Assembly: GCA_037138335.1 (NCBI GenBank)
Contig: JBAXIO010000004.1
Coordinates: 62,001-126,000, forward strand
Reading direction: 5' to 3'
DNA length: 64,000 nucleotides
Origin: CAIRDP01 sp037138335
GTDB taxonomy: Bacteria; Bacteroidota; Bacteroidia; Bacteroidales; FEN-979
Both the position numbers and the translations under genes were made by a program. The notes beneath the pieces are model-generated. The model was given only the letters and a program-made list of their open reading frames with translations. It did no database searches and was not told where the DNA came from. Shown here piece after piece: positions 24,993 to 32,699 of this stretch; position 1 is the first letter of the stretch, and each line of letters begins with the position of its first letter.

Positions 24993-26042
24993 ATGGAACA
25001 AGATCCTACATATTTTGAAGAGCTCATTGCGAAGTATTTCAGCGGGGAAGCCAACGCTGACGAGATCAGCGCGCTTTCGTCATGGGTTGAAACGGATCCT
25101 GAACATAAAAGGGTCTTCATGGAGTCGAAATATTCATGGATGGCTTCCGAGGAAATTCGGGTCGCCGAGGCCGCGAATATTGATCTGGAATGGGAGAAGT
25201 TCCAAAAGCGGGCGGGGATGGTCAAAGATCATGATGAATTTGAAGACCGGTTTGCCCGTGATGATCGTGACATAGAACTCACCATCTCACCATCTCACCA
25301 TCTCACCATTTCACGCTTTCTTATGCGTGCCGCAGCTGTACTCCTGATCCTGGCTCTCCCTTCATTCCTGCTTTTCCGTTATCTAAGCAAGCCTGTCATT
25401 AAAGAACTGGCCGCTAATACCGGCCGTATAGAAGCCCTTCTGCCCGACGGTTCAACAGTCATGCTGAACACCGGAGCAACAATCAAATACCCCGAAACAT
25501 TCAAAGGGAAGAAAAGGGCTGTGAACCTGGAAGGCGAAGCTTATTTTGATGTGGCCCATAATGCTTTAAAGCCGTTCATCATTTCTACCGACGGGATCAG
25601 GGTTGAAGTGAAAGGGACTTCATTTTACATAAACACACATTCCCTGAACGGGGATTTCGAACTGGTGCTGACCACCGGTAAAGTTGAACTTTACTTTGAG
25701 AACCAATCCGGCCAGGCGAGGGTGCTGAACCCCGGCGAAAGAGCCGTTATCCGCGGGGGCCAGATCATTATAAACGCTAACCGGGACGCCAACTACATGG
25801 CCTGGAAAACCCGCAGGATCGCTTTCAGCAACGAGCTTCTTACTTCAGTGGCTGCAACCTTAAGCAAGGTATACCAGGCCGATATACGTTTAACCGATCC
25901 TGCCCTCGCCCAATGCCGCCTCACTGCAACTTTTGACAATCAATCCCTTGAATCTGTACTAAACGTGATCAAAGCCACGTTAGATGTAAATATCAGGAAT
26001 TCCGGATCTTTGGTGGAAATCTCCGGCAAAGGATGCAGATAG
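24993..26042 (+). CDS. FecR-type anti-sigma factor/transducer
   Basis: 349 residues from the ATG at 24993 (a GTG six bases earlier is the alternative). The N-terminal cytosolic domain (FEELIAKYFSGEANADEISA, then LSSWVETDP) binds the sigma factor. A membrane segment at about 110-128 (AAAVLLILALPSFLLFRYL) is followed by the periplasmic FecR domain (ALLPDGSTVMLNTGATIKYP; GTSFYINTHSL) and a C-terminal STN-like DUF4974 domain. Codons 96-106 are four tandem copies of the octamer CTCACCAT (25278-25309), just before the membrane segment. Because 8 is not a multiple of 3, a change in copy number would frameshift the gene. The last 10 bases overlap the receptor gene. Confidence 0.92.
   Translation: MEQDPTYFEELIAKYFSGEANADEISALSSWVETDPEHKRVFMESKYSWMASEEIRVAEAANIDLEWEKFQKRAGMVKDHDEFEDRFARDDRDIELTISPSHHLTISRFLMRAAAVLLILALPSFLLFRYLSKPVIKELAANTGRIEALLPDGSTVMLNTGATIKYPETFKGKKRAVNLEGEAYFDVAHNALKPFIISTDGIRVEVKGTSFYINTHSLNGDFELVLTTGKVELYFENQSGQARVLNPGERAVIRGGQIIINANRDANYMAWKTRRIAFSNELLTSVAATLSKVYQADIRLTDPALAQCRLTATFDNQSLESVLNVIKATLDVNIRNSGSLVEISGKGCR
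25278..25309 (+). repeat. CTCACCAT octamer array inside fecR
   Basis: Four perfect 8-bp units in the coding sequence, encoding LTISPSHHLTI. Three units restore the frame (24 bp), one does not. Confidence 0.95.
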
Positions 26043-28753
26043 CGATCAGGAGCAAACAATTGTCACATCTGACTTCTGGCATCAGATATCGGATATCAGG
26101 TGTCGGGTACCTGATGTTGTTGATCTTCATATTCCTTGTATCAGGGTTGAACGCCCAGATCCTCGACAAGCCCATCAGCATACATATAAAAAACAAGCCC
26201 CTGCCCGAAGCCCTTAAAGCAATATCCGTTGAAGGCAACATTAACTTTTCATATAATCCTCAAAGCATCCCCTCCGGTAAAACCGTCAGCATAAACTGCC
26301 GTAAGAAGCCACTGAAGGAGGTCCTCGATGCTATTTTAAAACCTGCAGGCATTACTTTTTTTGAGCTGGAGGACCAGGTGGTGCTTAAAGCTCCCGCTGC
26401 CGGCCTGATTCCGCCTCAGGAAGAGCATACAAAAACCCTCCGCCATATTACCATAAGCGGTTATATAAGGGAAAAGAGTAGCGGGGAAGTGCTCATCGGG
26501 GCCAATGTTTATGCCAGCGGAACAGCTTACGGCACTAACACGAACTCCTACGGGTTTTATTCCCTTACCCTTCCCGAAGGCAGCTACCTGCTCAACTATT
26601 CCTTCCTTGGCTTCAAGGAGATCAAGGAAGAACTGGATTTAAAGGGTGACAGGCGAATAAGCAAAGAGATGGAGGAAGCCAGGCTTGACATAAAAGAAGT
26701 CGAGGTAAAGCCAAAAGAAACTGCATCCGACATCCGGCGGAGCCAGTTAAGCGATTTTAATTTTTCGAACAAGACCCTGGCCAGCCTGCCGGGATTTGCC
26801 GGCGCCCCCGACATCCTTAAAGCCCTCCAGGCCGTGCCCGGCATACGCTCATACGGGGACGGGTCTTCCCTGTTCTATGTAAGGGGTGGCAACAGTGACC
26901 AGAACCTGTTGTTGCTGGATGAAACGCCGATTTACAATCCATCGCATCTGTTCGGATTTTTCTCGGCACTCTCACCGGATGCGGTGAATGATATCCAGGT
27001 TTACAAGGGCGATTTCCCGCCCCGTTTCGGGGGAAGGCTGAGTTCGGTGGTTGATGTGAAGGCCAGGGAAGGGAATATGAAACGTTTTGGTTTCAGCGGC
27101 AACCTGGGGCCATATGCCTCCAATATCTCGATTGAAGGCCCGATCTGGAAAAACCATGCCTCCTTTTTTATCTCCGGCCGCCTTTCCACGCTAAACTGGC
27201 TGAATTACCTCCTGAACGACCAGCCTGCATTTAATATCCAGTTTTATGACATCAATGCCAAGCTGAACCTCATCGCAAACGACAACAACAGGTTCTACAT
27301 CACCTTTTATACCGGCCGCGATGACTTCAACCGGGTGAATACATCGGCCTACCGCACGTTCGGTATCAGTTGGAACAACATCCTGGGAACAGCCCGCTGG
27401 AACCATGTCTTCAATAAAAAGCTTTTTTCAAACACAACCCTGAACTACAGCCGGTACAACTATTACCTTTACACCAGCGAAAAGCAACAAAGTTTCTGGA
27501 CCTCCTCGATCGCAAACCTAAGCCTTAAATCGGATTTTACGTGGTTCCTGAACCCCGGCAACACCCTGAGGGCGGGCATGGAAGTGACGAATTACCAGTC
27601 CAACCCGGGTAACCTGAACAAAGGCGAAGATAAAAGCACGACCTCGGCCGGCACTGTGGTGCCTAAGTACCACTCGATGGAATATGTGCTGTATCTCGGG
27701 AATGAACAAAAGATAGGCAACCACCTCGTTTTGAAATACGGGCTGAGGCTGCCCCTCTGGCAGGATTTCGGCCCCTCGACGGTGTATGCTTTCGACGCTA
27801 ATTACCAGCTCATCGATTCGGCAAAGTATAAGCAGAACATTTGCTACTACACTTATATCAGCCCGGAACCAAGGCTGAGCATTATTTACAATATCACCGA
27901 CAGGACCTCGCTGAAGTTCGGATATTCCAGGAATACCCAGTTCATACAGCAGTTGTCGAATTCCACAGGGCCGTTCACATCCCTGGATGTTTGGGCTCCC
28001 TGCGGGCCCAACATCCCGGCCCAGAAAGCCGACCAGTGGGCCCTCGGGTATTACCAGAAATTCTCCCGTGAAAGGTTGTTATTTACTGCCGAAATTTTTT
28101 ATAAAGCGTACACCGACCACCTGGATTATAAAGACCATGCCAACCTCCTGTATAATCCCCTCATTGAAGGCGAGCTCCGTTTCGGCAAAGCCTGGGCTTA
28201 CGGGCTGGAGCTCATGCTCAGGAAATCGGAAGGCAGGCTTACCGGGTGGATATCCTATACATGGTCCAGGTCGCTTGTGCAAACCAATTCGGTCAACAAC
28301 AGCGAGCCTTATCCTTCGAATTTCGACAGCCCGAAAGATATATGCATCAATATGTCATACGACAATCACCGGCACTGGGCTTTTTCGGCCGTATGGTATT
28401 ATCATACCGGGAGCCCCATAACCACGCCCACGGGGTTCTATTATAATAACGGCTATTCGGTTCCTGTTTACGGAGCCAGGAACAACAGCAGGCTGCCCGA
28501 TTATCACCGCCTCGACCTTTCCGTGACTTACCGCATCAGCAAACCCGAAAAACGTTTTCAGCAGAACCTTATCCTTACATTATATAATGCTTACGGACGG
28601 TACAACCCGTTTTCACTGAACTTCAACCGTATTATGGACAGTAATGGCAACCTGGTCGTGCCCATGAATCTGCAGGGGGGGTATCAGCTTGTCCCGACCA
28701 CGCTTTCGGTTGCCGGGATCATTCCATCCATCAATTATCAATTTAAATTCTGA
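26033..28753 (+). CDS. TonB-dependent outer membrane receptor with STN domain
   Basis: 906 residues. After a hydrophobic export signal (LMLLIFIFLVSGLNAQ, preceded by a repeat-encoded positively charged stretch) come a secretin/TonB N-terminal STN domain (HIKNKPLPEALKAIS), a carboxypeptidase-regulatory-like domain (SGEVLIGANVYASG), a plug (LQAVPGIRSYGDGSSLFYVR, then GGNSDQNLLLLDE) and a 22-strand-type barrel ending in YQFKF. The STN domain relays ligand binding to the FecR homologue encoded just upstream. The start at 26033 overlaps fecR by 10 bases; an internal ATG before the hydrophobic stretch is an alternative. There is no SusD partner, so glycan uptake is less likely than metal-chelate, peptide or cofactor uptake. 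Confidence 0.92.
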   Translation: MQIAIRSKQLSHLTSGIRYRISGVGYLMLLIFIFLVSGLNAQILDKPISIHIKNKPLPEALKAISVEGNINFSYNPQSIPSGKTVSINCRKKPLKEVLDAILKPAGITFFELEDQVVLKAPAAGLIPPQEEHTKTLRHITISGYIREKSSGEVLIGANVYASGTAYGTNTNSYGFYSLTLPEGSYLLNYSFLGFKEIKEELDLKGDRRISKEMEEARLDIKEVEVKPKETASDIRRSQLSDFNFSNKTLASLPGFAGAPDILKALQAVPGIRSYGDGSSLFYVRGGNSDQNLLLLDETPIYNPSHLFGFFSALSPDAVNDIQVYKGDFPPRFGGRLSSVVDVKAREGNMKRFGFSGNLGPYASNISIEGPIWKNHASFFISGRLSTLNWLNYLLNDQPAFNIQFYDINAKLNLIANDNNRFYITFYTGRDDFNRVNTSAYRTFGISWNNILGTARWNHVFNKKLFSNTTLNYSRYNYYLYTSEKQQSFWTSSIANLSLKSDFTWFLNPGNTLRAGMEVTNYQSNPGNLNKGEDKSTTSAGTVVPKYHSMEYVLYLGNEQKIGNHLVLKYGLRLPLWQDFGPSTVYAFDANYQLIDSAKYKQNICYYTYISPEPRLSIIYNITDRTSLKFGYSRNTQFIQQLSNSTGPFTSLDVWAPCGPNIPAQKADQWALGYYQKFSRERLLFTAEIFYKAYTDHLDYKDHANLLYNPLIEGELRFGKAWAYGLELMLRKSEGRLTGWISYTWSRSLVQTNSVNNSEPYPSNFDSPKDICINMSYDNHRHWAFSAVWYYHTGSPITTPTGFYYNNGYSVPVYGARNNSRLPDYHRLDLSVTYRISKPEKRFQQNLILTLYNAYGRYNPFSLNFNRIMDSNGNLVVPMNLQGGYQLVPTTLSVAGIIPSINYQFKF

Positions 28754-29574
28754 TGAAAGGGACATTGATAATACTGGTTTTATGTATGCTGACGGCAGCC
28801 TGCGTCAAGCAAACCGAATGGAATATGCCCGGGGTGGACCCAAACCTGATCGCTGTGGACGGCATCCTTACTTCCGAACGGAAAGCCCAGGCCATTGTGA
28901 TCAACCATCCCGTAAGCTCCCTGAACGACCCGGCACTTCCTGTAAGCGGTGCAACGGTGCTGATCTTCACGGCCGACTCAAACTGGACACTAACGGAAGA
29001 TCCTGCAGGAAGCGGGAAGTACAAAACCCCTTCTAGCTTTATGGCGCTACTGAACAAGACATATACCCTGAATATCTATAGCGGGGGCTCGGTGTATTCG
29101 GCAAAGGCATCGATGATACCCGGTACCACTTTCGCCCAGCTGATCTGCATACAAAATGACAAGGATACCTTATACCATATTGATTATGTTGCCAGTGCCT
29201 TCAGCAGCATACAGCCTGCAATGTGGGAAATACTGCTCGACTGGACCAAAGTCCCCGGGTATGAGCATGCCGATACGAACAAATGCAAGGCAAGGATGTT
29301 GTTTTACACCCTCCCTACCCTGGATGTGAGCGAGGTCTTTGCCCCGGTAGTGGAGCAAGTCTCATTCCCAAGGGGAACTAATATAACGCAAAGAAGGTAT
29401 TCCCTGGCTCCCGCGCATGCGGAATTTGTTCGTGAGATGCTTCTTGAAACCAGCTGGCAGGGCGGATTGTTCCCTACAGCCGCGGCGAATGTTTCCACAA
29501 ACCTGAGTTCAGGAGCCTTAGGGTTCTTCGGTGTTTGTTCGGTGAATGAATTGTCGGTGATCGTGGGGAAATGA
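28753..29574 (+). CDS. DUF4249 outer membrane lipoprotein
   Basis: 273 residues. The signal peptide MKGTLIILVLCMLTAAC ends in a lipobox (LTAAC). The opening of the mature chain (DPNLIAVDGILTSERKAQAI) and the following beta-sandwich segment (PVSGATVLIFTAD) are typical of DUF4249, which is usually encoded after TonB-dependent receptors in Bacteroidota. The start overlaps the receptor stop by one base (TGATG). It probably forms a surface-exposed or periplasmic partner of the receptor; its molecular job is unknown. Confidence 0.86.
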   Translation: MKGTLIILVLCMLTAACVKQTEWNMPGVDPNLIAVDGILTSERKAQAIVINHPVSSLNDPALPVSGATVLIFTADSNWTLTEDPAGSGKYKTPSSFMALLNKTYTLNIYSGGSVYSAKASMIPGTTFAQLICIQNDKDTLYHIDYVASAFSSIQPAMWEILLDWTKVPGYEHADTNKCKARMLFYTLPTLDVSEVFAPVVEQVSFPRGTNITQRRYSLAPAHAEFVREMLLETSWQGGLFPTAAANVSTNLSSGALGFFGVCSVNELSVIVGK

Positions 29575-29579
29575 TATTA

Positions 29580-29705
29580 GGAGGGAAGCATAAATGCATC
29601 GCTGCTGCGCCTTATCTGCGCTCAATTCCTGAGTATTCCAAATCTCTGTCTGGTTTCAGTTTTCGCTTGATAAGCCAAGGCAGCTTATGCATTATGCTTC
29701 CCTCC
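29580..29705 (+). repeat. Family B long hairpin repeat, copy B2
   Basis: 126 bp with nearly perfect inverted arms of about 36 bases: GGAGGGAAGCATAAATGCAT at the left and ATGCATTATGCTTCCCTCC at the right, extended inward by GCTGCTGCGCCTTATC against GATAAGCCAAGGCAGC. The ~50-base centre is almost identical to copy B1 (3171-3281). It starts six bases after the DUF4249 stop codon and could act as a strong RNA hairpin at the operon's end. Confidence 0.92.
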
Positions 29706-29816
29706 CTGCATCACGATCATAACGCCATAAGGAACTTTTTTCATTCCGCATCAGGGTACGATCAAACATCCGTGTATAGTTAACAAAAGCTAAAACTAAA
29801 CTTAACACATACCAAC

Positions 29817-30752
29817 ATGAAAACAACGAGAATCTTCACCTTAAGCCTTGCTCTTGTCCTTACCGCTTTCTTCGGAATGACATCCTGCCAGAAATCAAAA
29901 AGCTCTGTTGATAATCCAAACACAAGTTCCATCCAGAACCTTGCCAATGATGAAAACCAGGTAACTTCCGCATCAGACGAGGCCCTTAACGACATCAACA
30001 CAGTTCTTTCAGGCAACGGCGGGCTGAAATCGACTGAAGGCCCACCATGCCACGCCATTATCGATTCCTTGTCGATTGCAAGCGACACCATGACCTATTA
30101 CATAACATACAACGGTGCCAACTGCAGGGGGAACCTCATTCGCACAGGACAGATCGAGATCAGCAAACATGTCGGCACGAAGTGGTGGCAGGTTGGGGCA
30201 ACAATAACCTATAAATACATCAATTTCCATGTCACCCATGTTAAATCAGGAAAATCCATTACCCTCAATGGCCGTAAGACCCTTGTGAATGTTAGCGGCG
30301 GCCTTATCTTTATGATCCCGCAGTATAAGACTTTTGTTACAACCAAAGATTCGGGATATATGAATGTGATCTTTAGTGACAGTACATCAAAATTCTGGAA
30401 TGTGCGCCGCCAGGTCACCTATACAAAAGTAAACTCGAACTTAGTTCTGACTATCGACGGTTTTGGTTCTGCCGACGGCTATGACAACCTCGTCCTTTGG
30501 GGAACCAACAGGAACAGCGAGCAATTCTACATCCAGATCCTTCAGTCGGTTGTTCACAAGCAGGTCTGCGGGTTTGACCCATGCTCGGGACAGAAAAAGA
30601 TGATGATCCCTTCTGATAGCAAGGGAGCAACCCTCACCTTCGGCTACGACACCAACAACCAGCCAATCACCAATGATGATTGCCCGGTTAAATACAAAGT
30701 CGACTGGTACAAGAACGGCAACAGCGGAACCCTTTACCTGTTCCTGCCCTAA
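29817..30752 (+). CDS. Unknown secreted lipoprotein
   Basis: 311 residues. The signal peptide MKTTRIFTLSLALVLTAFFG ends in MTSC, so C24 is the likely lipidated residue. The mature chain is about half beta by eye, with three or four later cysteines (GPPCHAIIDS; GANCRGN; QVCGFDPCSGQ; DDCPVKY) that could form disulphides. No family was recognised. The gene stands alone: a family B hairpin precedes it and an excellent intrinsic terminator follows it, so it is probably a single-gene transcript. Confidence 0.85.
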   Translation: MKTTRIFTLSLALVLTAFFGMTSCQKSKSSVDNPNTSSIQNLANDENQVTSASDEALNDINTVLSGNGGLKSTEGPPCHAIIDSLSIASDTMTYYITYNGANCRGNLIRTGQIEISKHVGTKWWQVGATITYKYINFHVTHVKSGKSITLNGRKTLVNVSGGLIFMIPQYKTFVTTKDSGYMNVIFSDSTSKFWNVRRQVTYTKVNSNLVLTIDGFGSADGYDNLVLWGTNRNSEQFYIQILQSVVHKQVCGFDPCSGQKKMMIPSDSKGATLTFGYDTNNQPITNDDCPVKYKVDWYKNGNSGTLYLFLP

Positions 30753-30776
30753 ACTCAACATTAAAGATCCGATAAG

Positions 30777-30806
30777 GCCGGGCCGTGAAAACGCCCGGCT
30801 TTTTTT
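30777..30806 (+). terminator. Intrinsic terminator
   Basis: GCCGGGC, a 9-base loop, GCCCGGC, then seven T residues. It follows the unknown lipoprotein gene and could also slow transcription from the opposite strand. Confidence 0.9.
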
Positions 30807-30812
30807 ATCCCA

Positions 30813-31838
30813 TTAATATATCATGACCTCCGCCGGGGCAACGGCAGAAACAGTCCCCCTGAACATCGCGTTAGAACTGAATGGCATGGCAATATTACCT
30901 TCCCTGTCGAGGGCAATAAGTCCGCCTTCTCCCCCCTTTGCTTTTAATATGTCGAAGATCACAAAATCAGCGGCTTCCTTTAAAGGTTTATGTGCATAAA
31001 GCATTTGTGCAGAAACCGAAAACGCCGCGGAGTTCCTGATAAAAAACTCACCGTGCCCCGTGCAGGAAACCGCGCAGGAATTATTGTCGGCATACGTACC
31101 GGCCCCTATGACCGGGCTGTCGCCTACCCTTCCGCTCATCTTCATCATCCGCCCGCCGGTGGAAGTGCCTGCTGCCAGGTTCCCGTACGAATCGAGGGCT
31201 ACACAACCAACAGTGCCTTTCTTTTCTTTGTCGGCGGATGAGGGAGCGGGTTGCCCTGGCGGGGTTTTCTGTTTAGCCTCTTTCCAGGCCTCCAGCCTCC
31301 CGGGCGTAATAAAATACGAAGGGTCAACGATTTGCAAGCCCTTTGACCTGGCAAAGGTTTCGGCCCCGTTACCAACAAGCAATACATACTCGCTTTTATC
31401 CATGACAGTCCGGGCGGCAGAAATCGGATTTTTTACAGTAGTCACGCAACCTACAGCCCCGGCCTTCCCTGTTTTTCCATCCATGATGGAAGCGTCAAGT
31501 TCGGCTTTCCCGTCTTCGGTAAGCACGGCTCCCTTCCCGGCATTGAACAGGGGGCAATCCTCCATGAACCTGATCACGGCTTCGACAGCATCGAGGCTGC
31601 TGCCTCCTGACGATAACACCTCCGCCCCGATCTTTAAGGCTTTGTTCAGGGAATCGGTATATTGCTTTTCTATCTCCGGTTTCATTGTGCCTTTTACCGG
31701 TCCCCCTGCACCCCCATGGATCACAAGGACCCAGCGCTTGCCGACCGGATCAGTGGAAACAGCGGTTGCAGGATTGACCTGGGCAAACAGCCATCCGCCC
31801 GCCAGTAAAAAAATAAACAGGAATACTGACCTTTTCAT
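30813..31838 (-). CDS. Isoaspartyl peptidase / L-asparaginase, Ntn-hydrolase, exported
   Basis: 341 residues with a signal peptide (MKRSVFLFIFLLAGGWLFAQ). The T2 family fold is evident: VLVIHGGAGG at the start of the alpha chain, GKTGKAGAVGCVTTVKNPIS, and the autoprocessing site KKGTVGCVALD, in which T209 becomes the N-terminal nucleophile of the beta chain, followed by GTSTGGRMMKMSGRVGDSPV. It hydrolyses beta-aspartyl dipeptides and asparagine, here probably in the periplasm. Twelve bases separate it from the TSUP gene on the same strand. Confidence 0.93.
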   Translation of the reverse strand: MKRSVFLFIFLLAGGWLFAQVNPATAVSTDPVGKRWVLVIHGGAGGPVKGTMKPEIEKQYTDSLNKALKIGAEVLSSGGSSLDAVEAVIRFMEDCPLFNAGKGAVLTEDGKAELDASIMDGKTGKAGAVGCVTTVKNPISAARTVMDKSEYVLLVGNGAETFARSKGLQIVDPSYFITPGRLEAWKEAKQKTPPGQPAPSSADKEKKGTVGCVALDSYGNLAAGTSTGGRMMKMSGRVGDSPVIGAGTYADNNSCAVSCTGHGEFFIRNSAAFSVSAQMLYAHKPLKEAADFVIFDILKAKGGEGGLIALDREGNIAMPFSSNAMFRGTVSAVAPAEVMIY

Positions 31839-31850
31839 AGGCTTAACGTC

Positions 31851-32633
31851 TTATAAAATGCTTTTCAGAAGATGTGTGAAATTGATCAGTCCGCTGATCT
31901 GTAATACCGTCAGGATGATCGAAAGGATGATGACCGCCCTGATAAAGCCGGCTCCTTTTTTAACCGCAAAGTAAGAGGCAATGAGCGCCCCTACGATGCT
32001 CCCGGCGCTCAGCAAAAGGCCGTACATGTAATGGACCTGTCCGTTGATCACGAAGACCGCCAGGGCGAAGATGGCATAAAAAAACACGATCAGGTTTTTC
32101 ACCGCATTGGCTTTTACCAGGTCGTAGCCGGTTCCAAGGACCAGGGCCATGAGCAGGAAATACCCGACGCCTACCTGGATGAAGCCCCCGTAGAACCCCA
32201 CGCAGAAGAAGATCGCAAACTGCCACCACCTGAGTTTACGCTGCAGCAGGGCGGGGTTCTCCTTAAGCCAGCGGTCAGGCTTGTAGAACAGGAAAAAGGC
32301 CATCAGTATCATGGCTAGTATCATCGCGATCTCTATGACCTTCCCGTTCACATCAATTGCAAGATAGGCACCGAATACCGATCCTATGGTAGCCGGGATG
32401 CCCAGCCAGACGGGCCTGAGGTCGGTGAACATCTTTTGTTTTGTGAAGCTACCCACCGAAGAAAGCGTTTGGAAGAAAATGCTGATGCGGTTGGTGCCGT
32501 TGGCTATCCCGGCGGGCAGTCCAAGGATAACCAGCAGGGAAAGGCTGATCACCGAACCCCCGCCCGAAAGGGTGTTAATGAATCCGACAAAGATCCCGGC
32601 TACGATAATGACGATGATTTCGGTGAAGGACAT
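31851..32633 (-). CDS. TSUP (TauE/SafE) family membrane exporter
   Basis: 260 residues with about eight membrane segments. The first half carries the family's GFINTLSGGGSVISLSLLV and GLPAGIANGTNRISI, and the second half repeats a related pattern (GFYGGFIQVGVGYFLLMALV). Members move sulfite, sulfonates or other organic anions across the inner membrane. The substrate is unknown; neighbours (asparaginase, amino acid permease) do not decide it. Confidence 0.9.
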   Translation of the reverse strand: MSFTEIIVIIVAGIFVGFINTLSGGGSVISLSLLVILGLPAGIANGTNRISIFFQTLSSVGSFTKQKMFTDLRPVWLGIPATIGSVFGAYLAIDVNGKVIEIAMILAMILMAFFLFYKPDRWLKENPALLQRKLRWWQFAIFFCVGFYGGFIQVGVGYFLLMALVLGTGYDLVKANAVKNLIVFFYAIFALAVFVINGQVHYMYGLLLSAGSIVGALIASYFAVKKGAGFIRAVIILSIILTVLQISGLINFTHLLKSIL

Positions 32634-32657
32634 GTGGATTTACGATTTAGATTTACT

Positions 32658-32699
32658 ACTCATCACTCATTACTCATCACTTATCGCTCAGGGCTCACT
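32658..32699 (-). repeat. Heptamer array (ACTCATC unit) reaching into the APC gene
   Basis: ACTCATC, ACTCATT, ACTCATC, ACTTATC, GCTCAGG and GCTCACT in series. The complement, GATGAGT, is the unit of the array at 4874-4896. The permease stop codon (32681-32683) and its last six codons lie inside the array. Confidence 0.8.
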
